DNA of 64,000 nt from Erysipelothrix tonsillarum DSM 14972 (GTDB taxonomy: Bacteria > Bacillota_I > Bacilli_A > Erysipelotrichales > Erysipelotrichaceae). Under the pieces are notes generated by a model. It was not told where the DNA came from. It ran no database searches and saw only the letters and a program-made list of their open reading frames with translations. This document shows positions 26,940 to 36,385 of the stretch, in pieces. Numbering within the stretch: position 1 is the first letter of the stretch; each line of letters starts with the position of its first letter. Made by a program: the position numbers and the translations under genes. The DNA is taken from assembly GCF_000373785.1 (NCBI RefSeq), contig NZ_KB892378.1:326406-390405 (forward strand). Direction: 5' to 3'.

Positions 26940-27674
26940 ATGATTCAATTCAAGAATATTTCGAAACATTATCATGATAATAACGCATCATTCAACGCAC
27001 TCGACAATGTTTCATTTAAAATAGAACAATCCGAGATTTTCGGGATTATCGGCGAAAGTGGTGCAGGCAAGTCAACAGCCTTACGCTTAATCAATGGATT
27101 GGAAAAACCGGATGAAGGCTCCATTCTTATTGATCAAGTTGATCTTACACCTCTTACTCAGACTGAGTTACGCTCAGTACGCAAAGAAATTGGGGTCGTT
27201 TTTCAAAACTACAACCTCCTCAATAATCGCACGGTTTTTGATAACATTGCCTTGCCATTAAGACTTGCAAAGAATAAAGATTGTAATGCTGTATCGGAAG
27301 CCCTTTGTTTTGTACGATTAGAATCGAAGATTAATCACTACCCGGCACAACTAAGTGGTGGTGAAAAACAACGTGTTGCGATTGCAAGGGCTCTTGTAAC
27401 ACAACCTAAGATTCTCGTATGTGATGAACCTTCTTCAGCACTTGATCCTCATACAACTAAAGAAATCCTTGAGGTTCTTAGACAGATTAATCAACAATTT
27501 GGCACAACAATTGTGATTGTCACGCATGAGCTTGAGGTGGCAAAGATGCTCTGTGATCGTGTTGCGATTTTAGAACAAGGAATGCTTCGTGAAGTCATTC
27601 AAGTTAATCAACACGATATCAAATCATCAAAGACCTCGTATGCTGCCCATGCAAAGGAGTATCTGACACAATGA
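26940..27674 (+). CDS. metN: Methionine-type ABC importer ATPase
   Basis: 244 residues. Walker A GESGAGKST, Q-loop VFQNYNLLNNRTVFDNIALP, signature LSGGEKQRVAIARAL, Walker B ILVCDEPSSALDP and switch His in VIVTHE are all present. It powers uptake of methionine or related amino acids with MetI and MetQ. It is about 100 residues shorter than E. coli MetN and lacks the C-terminal NIL (ACT-like) regulatory domain. The start at 26940 follows GGGAGG; no SAM riboswitch fits in the short upstream region. It overlaps metI by four bases. Confidence 0.9.
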   Translation: MIQFKNISKHYHDNNASFNALDNVSFKIEQSEIFGIIGESGAGKSTALRLINGLEKPDEGSILIDQVDLTPLTQTELRSVRKEIGVVFQNYNLLNNRTVFDNIALPLRLAKNKDCNAVSEALCFVRLESKINHYPAQLSGGEKQRVAIARALVTQPKILVCDEPSSALDPHTTKEILEVLRQINQQFGTTIVIVTHELEVAKMLCDRVAILEQGMLREVIQVNQHDIKSSKTSYAAHAKEYLTQ

Positions 27675-28333
27675 TTCAAATTTACTTAGAATTTTTACCA
27701 GAATTATTGAAAGCACTCCGAGAAACATTTATTCTATTAGGTTTTTCAGTCCTATCTGCAATCTTAGTTGGATTACCACTAGGCACACTTATTTATCTTA
27801 CCCGTAAAGATGGATTATTTGAAAATCGGATTGTTTCTTTTATTTTGAATGGTTATGTTGATGTTGTACGTTCGTTTCCGTTCTTATTATTTATAGTGTT
27901 TATGATTCCTGTGACCCGATTTTTAATTGGAACGTCACTGGGAACCTACGCAGCTGCTGTACCCATGTGTTTTGTTGCCGCGGCTTTGTATGCTCGGTTT
28001 GTGGAACAAGCACTGCTCGATGTCCCTCAAGGGACCATCGACAGTGCCCTATCCCTCGGAGCGACTCCGTTTCAACTTGTTTTTAAATTTCTGTTTGTTG
28101 AAGCACGATCCGGTCTTGTTTTAGGCCTCACTTCTTCCATTATTAGTTATGTAAACTATTCTACCGTGATGGGTGTTGTTGGAGGTGGCGGGATTGGTGA
28201 CTTTGCAATGCGATATGGTTATCAGCGATTTGAGTGGCAAATCATGTATGCAACCATTCTTATTATGATTGTTCTCGTGCTTATAATTCAATTTACAGGA
28301 AATAGAATCGCGAAACGTATTGATAAGCGATAA
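27671..28333 (+). CDS. metI: Methionine-type ABC importer permease
   Basis: 220 residues with five or six membrane helices and the permease EAA loop DVPQGTIDSALSLGATPFQL near residue 118, which contacts MetN. The N-terminal MIQIYLEFLPELLKALRETF and the VMGVVGGGGIGDFAMRYGYQ segment are typical of MetI. ATG overlaps the metN stop (ATGA); metQ starts 9 bp after its end. Confidence 0.92.
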   Translation: MIQIYLEFLPELLKALRETFILLGFSVLSAILVGLPLGTLIYLTRKDGLFENRIVSFILNGYVDVVRSFPFLLFIVFMIPVTRFLIGTSLGTYAAAVPMCFVAAALYARFVEQALLDVPQGTIDSALSLGATPFQLVFKFLFVEARSGLVLGLTSSIISYVNYSTVMGVVGGGGIGDFAMRYGYQRFEWQIMYATILIMIVLVLIIQFTGNRIAKRIDKR

Positions 28334-28342
28334 GGAGAAAAG

Positions 28343-29131
28343 ATGTTTAAAAAAGGACTTGTATTATTCACAGCAATGCTCATGCTTACAGCATGTGGCG
28401 CAAAGAAAGATCCAAACGACAAGGTGTTAAAGGTAGCATCGCATATGATGCCCATGACGGATGTTGTAGAAATCGCCAAAGAAGAATTGAAGAAGGAAGG
28501 TTACGAACTTGAACTCGTAGCTGTATCTGACAATACTCAAGCGAATACTGCACTCAATAACAAAGAAATTGATGCCAACTTCTTCCAACATGTGCCCTTT
28601 ATGGAAATGTTCAACAAGAGTCAAAGTGGTACCCTTGTTGGAATACAACCCATTTATGATGCAATTGTCGGTTTCTACTCTAAAGATCTAAAAAATATTG
28701 ACGAACTCCAAGATAATGCAAAAATTGCGATACCTAATGATGCAGTTAACCAAGCACGTGCCCTTCTAATCTTGCAAGATGCTGGACTCATTAAACTTAA
28801 AGACGGTGTTCAATATGAAGCAACCCTTAAAGATGTTGTCGATCAGAAAAACTATCAATTTATTGAAGTTGATTTATTAACTTTAAACCAAGCCTATGAA
28901 GAAGTCGACCTTGTATTCAACTATCCTACTTATATAAAACAAGTTGGCCTCACACCAAGTGATGCGCTCCTACTTGAAAAATCTGACGGTCATTACGCGA
29001 TTTCTTTAGTAGCTCGTGAAGACAATAAAGATGAAGCAAAAATTGAAGCACTGAAAAAAGCAATGACAAGTGAAGCTGTACGTAAGTTTTTAACTGAAGA
29101 ACACAGCGCAACCCTTACACCTGCTTTCTAA
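28343..29131 (+). CDS. metQ: Methionine-type ABC importer substrate-binding lipoprotein
   Basis: 262 residues, NlpA/MetQ family. The lipobox is LTAC with Cys18. Family landmarks are KVASHMMPMTDVVEIAKEEL, ANFFQHVPFMEMF and FYSKDLKNIDELQDNAKIAI then PNDAVNQARAL. It would be lipid-anchored outside the membrane and deliver methionine or its derivatives to MetNI. Last gene of the operon, followed by a strong terminator. Confidence 0.92.
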   Translation: MFKKGLVLFTAMLMLTACGAKKDPNDKVLKVASHMMPMTDVVEIAKEELKKEGYELELVAVSDNTQANTALNNKEIDANFFQHVPFMEMFNKSQSGTLVGIQPIYDAIVGFYSKDLKNIDELQDNAKIAIPNDAVNQARALLILQDAGLIKLKDGVQYEATLKDVVDQKNYQFIEVDLLTLNQAYEEVDLVFNYPTYIKQVGLTPSDALLLEKSDGHYAISLVAREDNKDEAKIEALKKAMTSEAVRKFLTEEHSATLTPAF

Positions 29132-29144
29132 TTTAAATCATAAT

Positions 29145-29184
29145 AAAACCCTCTTGAAATCCTTAGATTCACAAGAGGGTTTTT
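29145..29184 (+). terminator. Terminator of metNIQ
   Basis: AAAACCCTCTTG / CAAGAGGGTTTTT. The flanks are also suited to terminating asnA on the other strand. Confidence 0.88.
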
Positions 29185-29250
29185 ATCGTATATGACGGTA
29201 TGAGTATTAATCTTTGTATGTGATCAACGACCCCTTTACCTCACCACGAT

Positions 29251-30255
29251 CTATAAGAGTTCTATTTTATTTTTACATGTTTCAAGTGTTTCATCATCCC
29301 ATAAACTTACTTGAACTTCACCAATATGCGCATTACCAAGCAGCAGCATACACATTCGGCTTTGACCAATTCCACCACCAATTGTTAAAGGCAGTTTGTC
29401 TTCAACAATCATTTTATGAAAATCATATTTAAGACGACTTTCTTGACCTGAGGCTTTAAGTTGGTATAACATCGCATCACGATCAACACGAATTCCCATG
29501 CTTGATAATTCAAGTGCAATCCCTAACGGTTCATGCCAAAATAACAAATCACCATTGAGTGACCAATCATCATAATCAGGTGCTCGATTATCATGGGGTT
29601 TTCCGCTCCGGAGCGTGTCCCCAATTTGAATAATAAAGGTCGTGTTATGCTCTTTTACGTATGCATTTTCACGTTCCTTCGATGATAATTCCGGATACAT
29701 ATCTTCAAGTTCTTGACTCGTAATAAAGGATACATTGGGATCAATCATAACATCCACATCTTGATACTTAGTATGCAATCGACTTGATGTCTCAACAATT
29801 GCATTCACAATGCTTTGGACGGTTTCTTTTAAGTAATCAAGGTTACGTTGTTCACGTGAAATAACACGCTCCCAATCCCATTGATCCACATAGATTGAAT
29901 GGATGTTATCCAATTCCTCATCTCTGCGAATGGCGTTCATATCGGTATAAAGGCCATTTCCTTCTCTAAAGTCATATTGATGTAACGCCATACGTTTCCA
30001 TTTCGCCAAGGAGTGTACTACTTCACCCTCTGCATCCAGTGAGGGAACGTCAAATCGAACCGGTCGCTCCACACCATTTAAGTCATCATTTAAACCAGAA
30101 TTTCGTGCCACAAATAAAGGCGCTGAAACTCGTTTTAATTTTAAACTCCCTGTGAGCGCCTCTTCGAAGCAACGCTTGATAAAACCAATCGCGGTTTGAG
30201 TGTCATACACACCCAGTCTTGATTGATACCCTTCTGGTACCATCGTTTTTTTCAT
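29251..30255 (-). CDS. asnA: Aspartate-ammonia ligase
   Basis: 334 residues, the size of AsnA, a class II aminoacyl-tRNA-synthetase-like enzyme making asparagine from aspartate, ammonia and ATP. Landmarks include VSAPLFVARNSGLNDDLNGV, REGNGLYTDMNAIRRDEELD, YVDQWDWERVI and LTIGGGIGQSRMCMLLLGNA. The start at 30255 (MKKTMVPEGYQSRL) follows AAGGGGTG; an in-frame start at 30273 is less likely. Monocistronic. Confidence 0.96.
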   Translation of the reverse strand: MKKTMVPEGYQSRLGVYDTQTAIGFIKRCFEEALTGSLKLKRVSAPLFVARNSGLNDDLNGVERPVRFDVPSLDAEGEVVHSLAKWKRMALHQYDFREGNGLYTDMNAIRRDEELDNIHSIYVDQWDWERVISREQRNLDYLKETVQSIVNAIVETSSRLHTKYQDVDVMIDPNVSFITSQELEDMYPELSSKERENAYVKEHNTTFIIQIGDTLRSGKPHDNRAPDYDDWSLNGDLLFWHEPLGIALELSSMGIRVDRDAMLYQLKASGQESRLKYDFHKMIVEDKLPLTIGGGIGQSRMCMLLLGNAHIGEVQVSLWDDETLETCKNKIELL

Positions 30256-30334
30256 ATAAACACCCCTTATCATCTGTTTGTACTGATGATAATTTTACCA
30301 TACATAGGTATGAAAAACTATGTAATACGGCGAT

Positions 30335-31483
30335 TTAGAGTATGGTTTTTATTGAATCTTTATTCAGCGTTAAACGATTGTGACGCCAGCAAATAAAGAG
30401 AACTGTTAACGGTACGGAAGCCATCATTCCTATCGATCCCGCCAAGGCTTGCACCACTTCTACTGAAAACCACAAACTGTTTATAATATAGGTTCCGCTT
30501 CGCTGATAAAGGTTTAAAAGCAGAATCGAAGGAAGTGCTCCCCCGGTGTATGCCAAGACTAAGGTTGTAATCATCGTTGAGATTGCATCAACACCGATAT
30601 TCATCCCAGCTTTAAAAAGTTCTCGTGTTTGCAACCCGTCATGGACTTCAATTATTTCACGCATTGACGATGCAATTGACATGGATATATCCATGATCGC
30701 TCCCAACCCACCAATCATCACAGCTCCAAAAAGAATATGATTCACGTTAAATGGTTGTTCACGATTCATCATTGCGATAAAGGCATATTCCTCAGAAGCA
30801 GCACCTTGGACTTTTAAAAATTTCATAATCATCCAAGCCGCGAAAACGGCTATAAGGACACCACCCAAAGTACCCACAGTCGATGCTAGAGTTTTTTGAG
30901 AAAAACCCGAAAGGGTTATAAACGACAAGAGTGTTATGCACGTTGAAACCAGCATTACAAGCATAAACATTTCTTGTTGAGCGATAATTCCCGGAACAAA
31001 AACTGTTATGACGACAAATGCGGTTGAGGCAAAGGATACCAGCGTTTTCATCCCTTGACGACGTGCAATCAATAATAACAAAATACTAAAGCATGCTAGT
31101 ACAATCTGAACTCGCATACTACGAACCGGGCCGTGAAGGGTGTACTGCATTCCCTGTTCACCACTGGTTTGATTTAGAAGAACCGTATCTCCTTTTTGTA
31201 ATGGTAACAGAGCCTGTACCGTATTATCACTTAAAGACTGCTCAACAGTTACAGTCTTATTGAGATACGGAAATGATTCGGAGTAAACCTCTAAATACAG
31301 ATCCGTCATCTTGGACTCCTCATTCTTTTCATGTCGAATTTTAGTTACAACCCCTTTGTACAATACATCTTGTTTTCCATCAAGAGATTGTGCCATGACA
31401 GCGTGACTTTGATAATACTGCCCCAGCATTGCGCATCCAAGTAATAGAATAACAATGACGAATTTAGGAGCATGCTTACGCAT
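30335..31483 (-). CDS. YibE/F family multi-pass membrane protein
   Basis: 382 residues. An N-terminal membrane segment precedes an extracytoplasmic domain (about 30-115), then about seven helices. The segment HILFGAVMIGGLGAIMDISM followed by SIASSMREI and FKAGMNIGVDAISTMITTLV is characteristic of the YibE/F family, whose function is unknown. The gene starts at the stop codon of the M23 protein (one-base overlap), so it is third in an operon with the zinc-binding lipoprotein and the M23 protein. Confidence 0.85.
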   Translation of the reverse strand: MRKHAPKFVIVILLLGCAMLGQYYQSHAVMAQSLDGKQDVLYKGVVTKIRHEKNEESKMTDLYLEVYSESFPYLNKTVTVEQSLSDNTVQALLPLQKGDTVLLNQTSGEQGMQYTLHGPVRSMRVQIVLACFSILLLLIARRQGMKTLVSFASTAFVVITVFVPGIIAQQEMFMLVMLVSTCITLLSFITLSGFSQKTLASTVGTLGGVLIAVFAAWMIMKFLKVQGAASEEYAFIAMMNREQPFNVNHILFGAVMIGGLGAIMDISMSIASSMREIIEVHDGLQTRELFKAGMNIGVDAISTMITTLVLAYTGGALPSILLLNLYQRSGTYIINSLWFSVEVVQALAGSIGMMASVPLTVLFICWRHNRLTLNKDSIKTIL

Positions 31484-32886
31484 TAGTATTCACCTCCAAG
31501 AGTGAAATTGTAAATTGTCATTGGGTTTTCACGACATGGAGCACTCCGTCCATCCACATCACATCGCATATTCCATCCGTTACCCCAATATGCACCTCCG
31601 GTACCAAATGTTACCGAACGATCCCATCGTTCAAACGCTGCTTCAATCGAGTCATCACCAAGATAATAAACTTCATGATGTAAGTGTGGTCCCATGGACA
31701 ATCCAGATGAACCCATTTGAGCTAATACCGTTCCCCCGGAAATAACATCTCCCGGCGCAACACGAACACTTCCTTCCATCAGATGCGCAAACATCGCACC
31801 ATACACGACACCGTTGGTTTTAAAAATCATCGTTACATAATTTCCAAACCCACCATTGCATGAGTCGTTTGGATACGATCCATAGGTTGGACATCCACCA
31901 TTGACAGCTGTAATAAGACCCGAGCCTGGTGCAAGAATGTCTAAGCCCACAGAACCTGTGAGAGAAGCCAAATCAACGCCCATATGATGACCACCCCAAG
32001 GATAGGTCCATGTCCCAGCTGAAACCCAATATCCTGGTTCAACCGGTCTTATAAACCCGTGTGTCGCTTCTAAATTTGAAATACGATTGAGCGAACGGCT
32101 ATCTAGTTGAATCTTTTCTTGTAACTCATCATATTGTACTTCTAGAGCTTTATTTTTTTCCATTAACGATGCAATCGTTGTTTGTACTTTCTCCATATAC
32201 GTCTTTTTAATGGTTTCTTGTTCTTGAATCAATTTCTTTTTGGTCTCTAATTCTTTTTCCTGATGTTTTAAATGACTTAACTCTAAATCATAGACACGTT
32301 TTGCTTCTAAGAGTTTATTTACAGTAACATCGTTGCTCTCCTTAATTCGTGCCATGCCTTCAACACGCCGGATGAGTGAGACAAAATCTTCAGATGCAAA
32401 TACAAACTCTACAAGTGGATCCACATAAAGAAAAGACTGTGAAGAAGCCATATTGCGCTTAACTTTTTCATTAAGAACATCAATTTCCTTTTGATAGACA
32501 TCAATGTTCGCTTGAGTTTGCTTTAAATCTTCGTTGATCAATGCGAGAGAATCTTTGAGTTCCGTTGCCGTTTCTGAAAGTGCTTTGATTTCTTCTTGAT
32601 ATACACGAATAGTCTCCTGCTGTTTTTCAATCGACGCATTAATATCATTCTGTTGGTTTTCAATCTCAACAAGTCGTGTCTCTGAATGCTTTATTTTTTC
32701 ATTCAAATATTCTGTAAATTGACCGCATAATGCTTCATGTTCACGCGATGCCTGACCCGAGCATAAGTCATGAAAATATGCTTCGTCTTTAGCAAAGTCT
32801 TTTTCAGAAATAGCATGAACTGACGTAACGGTAAGAAAAAGTGCAAGTACAGTTAGTATACTTACACTCCTTCGTCCTTTCATCAT
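31483..32886 (-). CDS. M23 (LytM) family peptidoglycan endopeptidase-like protein with coiled coil
   Basis: 467 residues. Signal peptide (1-25), a Cys-pair segment (LCSGQASREHEALC), a long coiled coil from about 55 to 270, and a C-terminal LytM domain. Metal ligands are H in GGHHMGVDLA and the HxH in PHLHHEVYY. This is an EnvC/CwlO-like layout; such proteins cleave or activate cleavage of peptide crosslinks at the wall. Extra Cys occur in GGCPTYGSYPNDSCNGG and RCDVDGRSAPCRENP, unusual for a Firmicute secreted protein. It overlaps the zinc-binding lipoprotein gene (TAATG) and is about as long as its paralogue at 34017. Confidence 0.9.
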   Translation of the reverse strand: MMKGRRSVSILTVLALFLTVTSVHAISEKDFAKDEAYFHDLCSGQASREHEALCGQFTEYLNEKIKHSETRLVEIENQQNDINASIEKQQETIRVYQEEIKALSETATELKDSLALINEDLKQTQANIDVYQKEIDVLNEKVKRNMASSQSFLYVDPLVEFVFASEDFVSLIRRVEGMARIKESNDVTVNKLLEAKRVYDLELSHLKHQEKELETKKKLIQEQETIKKTYMEKVQTTIASLMEKNKALEVQYDELQEKIQLDSRSLNRISNLEATHGFIRPVEPGYWVSAGTWTYPWGGHHMGVDLASLTGSVGLDILAPGSGLITAVNGGCPTYGSYPNDSCNGGFGNYVTMIFKTNGVVYGAMFAHLMEGSVRVAPGDVISGGTVLAQMGSSGLSMGPHLHHEVYYLGDDSIEAAFERWDRSVTFGTGGAYWGNGWNMRCDVDGRSAPCRENPMTIYNFTLGGEY

Positions 32887-33812
32887 TAGAGTGATAACCC
32901 TTCAACGAGACTTTCTAAATTTTCATTCATGACTTTAAAATAATCATTCCCCGCATCCAAGTCTTGCTTCGATAAGTTTTCAAGCGTATTGAGTTTTAAA
33001 ATTTTAACTCCAGTTTCTTTTGATATCGTATTCAATAATTTATCATTACTCAAAGATTCCATATATATCGTTTTAATCTGTTGGTTTTTAATATATTGAA
33101 TCGATTCATCCACTTGTTTTGCGGTTGGCTCACTGCTTAATAAACTTCCCGCAATAGCAACTTGTTCAATGCCATAAGGCTCCAACATATACCCATAAGC
33201 GGTGTGATCCACGACGACTTCTTTATTCGGAACGTTACTGAGTTGTGTTTTAAAATCGTTATTGAGCGCTTCAAATTGAGCACCATAATGTTTAAAGTTA
33301 TCTTCGTAGTATGTTTTATTTTCAGGGTCTACCGCAACAAATGCATCTTTAATGTTCTTCATTTGTTGATAGGCATTCATGGGATTCATCCAAATGTGCG
33401 GATCAAAATCACCATGGTCGTGGTCGTGACCTTCATGGTCGTGGTCATGTCCTTCATGATCATGGGCATCATGAAGTTCAATACCTTCACTTGTATCCAC
33501 AACCTTTAATTTATCATTTTTTACACTATTCAAAGTTTTAGGTACCCACCCTTCAAATCCAGCTCCGTTAATGATGAAAACATCGGATTCTTGGATACGG
33601 ATAATATCCTTAGCACTTGGTTCATAACCGTGTGCTTCTCCACCTTCGATAATATTTTCAACTTCGACCTTATCGCCACCTACTTTTTGTGCAAAATCAT
33701 AAAGTGGATAGAAACTCGTAATCACTTTTATTTTCTCTGAAGATGTTTCCTGCGGTGCTTGACACCCCACTAACATCATCATGATTAACATTACCAATCC
33801 TATTTTTTTCAT
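32886..33812 (-). CDS. znuA: Zinc ABC transporter substrate-binding lipoprotein
   Basis: 308 residues, cluster A-I binding protein. Lipobox LVGC with Cys17. A His/Asp-rich loop near 110-135 with repeated HDHEGH units precedes the metal ligand segment FDPHIWMNPMNAY. Further ligands lie in VVDHTAYGYM. This loop indicates zinc rather than manganese. No ATPase or permease gene is adjacent, so its partner transporter is elsewhere. It leads an operon with an M23 protein and a YibE/F protein. ATG follows GGTGAGG. Confidence 0.9.
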   Translation of the reverse strand: MKKIGLVMLIMMMLVGCQAPQETSSEKIKVITSFYPLYDFAQKVGGDKVEVENIIEGGEAHGYEPSAKDIIRIQESDVFIINGAGFEGWVPKTLNSVKNDKLKVVDTSEGIELHDAHDHEGHDHDHEGHDHDHGDFDPHIWMNPMNAYQQMKNIKDAFVAVDPENKTYYEDNFKHYGAQFEALNNDFKTQLSNVPNKEVVVDHTAYGYMLEPYGIEQVAIAGSLLSSEPTAKQVDESIQYIKNQQIKTIYMESLSNDKLLNTISKETGVKILKLNTLENLSKQDLDAGNDYFKVMNENLESLVEGLSL

Positions 33813-33897
33813 CTTTTTTCCTCACCTTCATTACTCACTACACTAATAGAATATGCGCTTTATAAATTAAAACCTAAGCTCATATATTTGTTTTAAA

Positions 33898-33912
33898 TGC
33901 AAAACGTTTGCA
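33898..33912. promoter_or_regulatory. Palindrome upstream of znuA
   Basis: TGCAAA-acg-TTTGCA is a perfect 6-3-6 dyad 86 bp upstream of the znuA start. It does not match the known Zur or AdcR consensus that I recall. An operator role is only suggested by position. Confidence 0.35.
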
Positions 33913-33988
33913 ACAACAGAATAACTTTGTTCACTGAATTTGTCAATTACTTTGTTCTTTTTATTTTATATTTTACGAATTATTCTAT

Positions 33989-34018
33989 AAAAAAAATCGA
34001 GTTTAGTCTCGATTTTTC
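33989..34018 (-). terminator. Terminator of second M23 gene
   Basis: Minus-strand stem AATCGAGA / CTCGATT followed by eight T, overlapping the stop codon. Confidence 0.85.
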
Positions 34019-35426
34019 AATATTCTGCTTCGTAAGTATAATTAAAAATTTTCATAGGGTTTTCGCGACAGGGTGCATCATGATTATTCATCTCACAGCG
34101 TTTTTCCCAGCCGTTACCCCAATTGGCACCCCCGGTACCAAACGTTATGTTTCCATCCCAACGATCGTATGCTGCTTCAATACTATCATCACCTAAATAA
34201 TATATCTCAAGATGCAGATGGGGTCCTGACGAAAGACCCGAAGATCCCATCGTTGCGATGACATCCCCCGCTCTTACAACTGAGCCAGGCGCTAATCTGA
34301 ATGAGTTTTCTTCTAAGTGTGCAAAAAGAGCTCCGTAGATTTTTCCATTCACGCTAAACATCATTGTTAAATAATTACCCCATCCACCATTACAATTTCC
34401 GCGTGGATATGAACCATATGTGGGACATCCCCCTTGAGTTCCCGTTATTACCCCGGATCCGGGAGCAAGAATTTCCAGACCAACGCGTGCATCAACATGT
34501 GCAAGATCGACACCCATGTGGCGCCCTCCTTTTGCATAATGCCAAGTCCCCGTTGATACCCAGTACTTTGTTTTGATTGGTCGCACAAACCCATTCTCGT
34601 TAGGTAAATTTTTCAAATCCAAAAATAATTTGTTTTCAAAAGACATTTTTTCTTGTACTTCTTTACTTTGGTCTTCCAAGACTTGATGCTTCGCCATTAA
34701 GGACTGAACTAAATCGCGAACCTCCATCTGATAAACTTTAATATCATATTCTTCCTTTTTAACCGATGCTTCTTTGGATTCCATTTGTTCTTTTTGCGAA
34801 AGCAAATGTTCTTTTTCCTCATCAAATTGTTTTCGAGCTTGAATTAAATCATTTACGACACTGTCATTACTTTGTTTAATCCGGGTCAGACCTTCCATAC
34901 GACGAATTAAATCCACAAAATCGGCAGCGCCAAAAACAAATTCAATATAATTATTCACATATAAAGATGATTGAGACGCACGAATATTTAATTTAACCTT
35001 CTCTTCCAGTACTTTAATCTTCTTCTCAAAAACTTGAATCTTTGCTTCCGTCTCGACAATATCCGCTTCAATCAGTTTAATACTCTCCTGAATCTCTGTA
35101 ACGCGTTCCTTTAATACGATAATTTCCTTTTGATAGGTTTCGAGCAATTCATTATTATCTTCTATTTCCTCTAAAACGGTCTCTTTTTCTTCTCGAATTC
35201 TTCTTAACAACGTTTCGGAATCTGCAAGTTTATTATTGATATACTCGGTAAAACCTGCACACGTGTCTTGATTGTCCCGTGCCTTCGAACTTGAACAAAG
35301 CTCATGGTAATATGCTTCATCACTGGAATAATCCGGTGTAGAAAAAGCATAAACCGGCTGAATACCCACTAAAGCCAAAGCCACGATAATACTTACAAAT
35401 TTTTTAGTACAAGAATGCATGAACAC
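34017..35426 (-). CDS. M23 (LytM) family peptidoglycan endopeptidase-like protein, paralogue
   Basis: 469 residues with the same plan as its neighbour at 31483: signal peptide, Cys-pair segment (LCSSSKARDNQDTC), coiled coil, and LytM domain with GGRHMGVDLAHVD and HLHLEIYYLGDD. C-terminal Cys positions (GGCPTYGSYPRGNCNGG; RCEMNNHDAPCRENP) are conserved between the two, so they duplicated from one ancestor and both keep the metal ligands. ATG at 35426; an alternative ATG lies at 35420. Own terminator, so transcribed apart from znuA. Confidence 0.88.
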   Translation of the reverse strand: MFMHSCTKKFVSIIVALALVGIQPVYAFSTPDYSSDEAYYHELCSSSKARDNQDTCAGFTEYINNKLADSETLLRRIREEKETVLEEIEDNNELLETYQKEIIVLKERVTEIQESIKLIEADIVETEAKIQVFEKKIKVLEEKVKLNIRASQSSLYVNNYIEFVFGAADFVDLIRRMEGLTRIKQSNDSVVNDLIQARKQFDEEKEHLLSQKEQMESKEASVKKEEYDIKVYQMEVRDLVQSLMAKHQVLEDQSKEVQEKMSFENKLFLDLKNLPNENGFVRPIKTKYWVSTGTWHYAKGGRHMGVDLAHVDARVGLEILAPGSGVITGTQGGCPTYGSYPRGNCNGGWGNYLTMMFSVNGKIYGALFAHLEENSFRLAPGSVVRAGDVIATMGSSGLSSGPHLHLEIYYLGDDSIEAAYDRWDGNITFGTGGANWGNGWEKRCEMNNHDAPCRENPMKIFNYTYEAEY

Positions 35427-35483
35427 TACTCCTCCACATTAAAAAAAGTGTGAAACTTTCGTGAACATTATAGCACACTTCAA

Positions 35484-35511
35484 GAAAAAACGACTGCCAT
35501 TGGCAATCGTT
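35484..35511 (-). terminator. Terminator of tyrosine phosphatase gene
   Basis: Minus-strand stem AACGATTGCC / GGCAGTCGTT followed by six T. Confidence 0.85.
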
Positions 35512-36268
35512 ACTTTTCAATATAAATCGATTTTAACGTTTCAACATCAGCTTCACTTAATAAAAGTCCCTCTTTAATATACGTGTCAAAGTCTCCATAA
35601 ATTTCTACAATGGCATCCCATGCTTCTTGTAAGTAACTTTGATCTACAATCATATAGCCTCTTATATTATCAACCTGCTCGTCACTTAAATTTTCTTTTT
35701 CTTTAAATCCTCTTAGATCCTTTTCCACAAGATCCGCTGTTAGTGTATTGGTTTGTAAGTAATCCTTAAAAATTGCTTCATCACTTGCACCTAATACTTT
35801 TAGAATTTGTGCTGCTGCAAAGCCTGTACGGTCTTTACCTGCTGAGCAGTGGAAGTATAGTGATCCTTCGGTATTGGCTAACAGATACTGGAAGAATTTT
35901 CGATACTTGTCACGTGCGTAAGGACTTTCTACAAAAATACGATTCAGTCCTCGCATATGTTCTGTTGAAACTTCCTTACGATATTTTGTTGCCATTGTTT
36001 TCGGGTCTGCATTCTGTTGAGCTTGTGTCATAATATCCAATTGAATATCCTCAACACCCTCGATGACCATATTAGGCTTTGATTCAATTTCTACATCTGA
36101 ACGTAAATCAATCACAGTCTTTAATTGATACTCATCCTTTAATGTATCGATTGTTTCTTGATCAAGATCACTTAAGGGACCCCCTCTAAGAAGCTTATGG
36201 ACTTTTACCGTTCCTTCCGCAACCTTAATACCACCCAAATCTCTAAAATTACGTATTGTGTTATGCAT
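35510..36268 (-). CDS. Tyrosine/serine protein phosphatase, Y_phosphatase3 family
   Basis: 252 residues. The P-loop HCSAGKDRTGFAAAQIL near residue 140 contains the CX5R catalytic motif. The N-terminal NTIRNFRDLGGIKV and IDLRSDVEI fit bacterial LipA/IphP-like phosphatases, which act on phosphotyrosine and sometimes phosphoinositides. Whether it is secreted is doubtful, as no signal peptide is visible. The ATG at 36268 lies seven bases after AAGGAGGG; a TTG at 36274 is not needed. Monocistronic. Confidence 0.9.
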   Translation of the reverse strand: MHNTIRNFRDLGGIKVAEGTVKVHKLLRGGPLSDLDQETIDTLKDEYQLKTVIDLRSDVEIESKPNMVIEGVEDIQLDIMTQAQQNADPKTMATKYRKEVSTEHMRGLNRIFVESPYARDKYRKFFQYLLANTEGSLYFHCSAGKDRTGFAAAQILKVLGASDEAIFKDYLQTNTLTADLVEKDLRGFKEKENLSDEQVDNIRGYMIVDQSYLQEAWDAIVEIYGDFDTYIKEGLLLSEADVETLKSIYIEK

Positions 36269-36349
36269 GCGCAAACCCTCCTTATAACGTATTATAACCG
36301 AAAGCGTAAAACTTCCCCTATAATGACATAAAATGAGTCATTTACGGAA

Positions 36350-36378
36350 TAAAAAAAGCACCGTATAAAGGGTGCTTT
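36350..36378 (-). terminator. Terminator of DUF1307-like lipoprotein gene
   Basis: Minus-strand stem AAAGCACC / GGTGCTTT followed by T residues. Confidence 0.85.
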
Positions 36379-36385
36379 AAAGATA

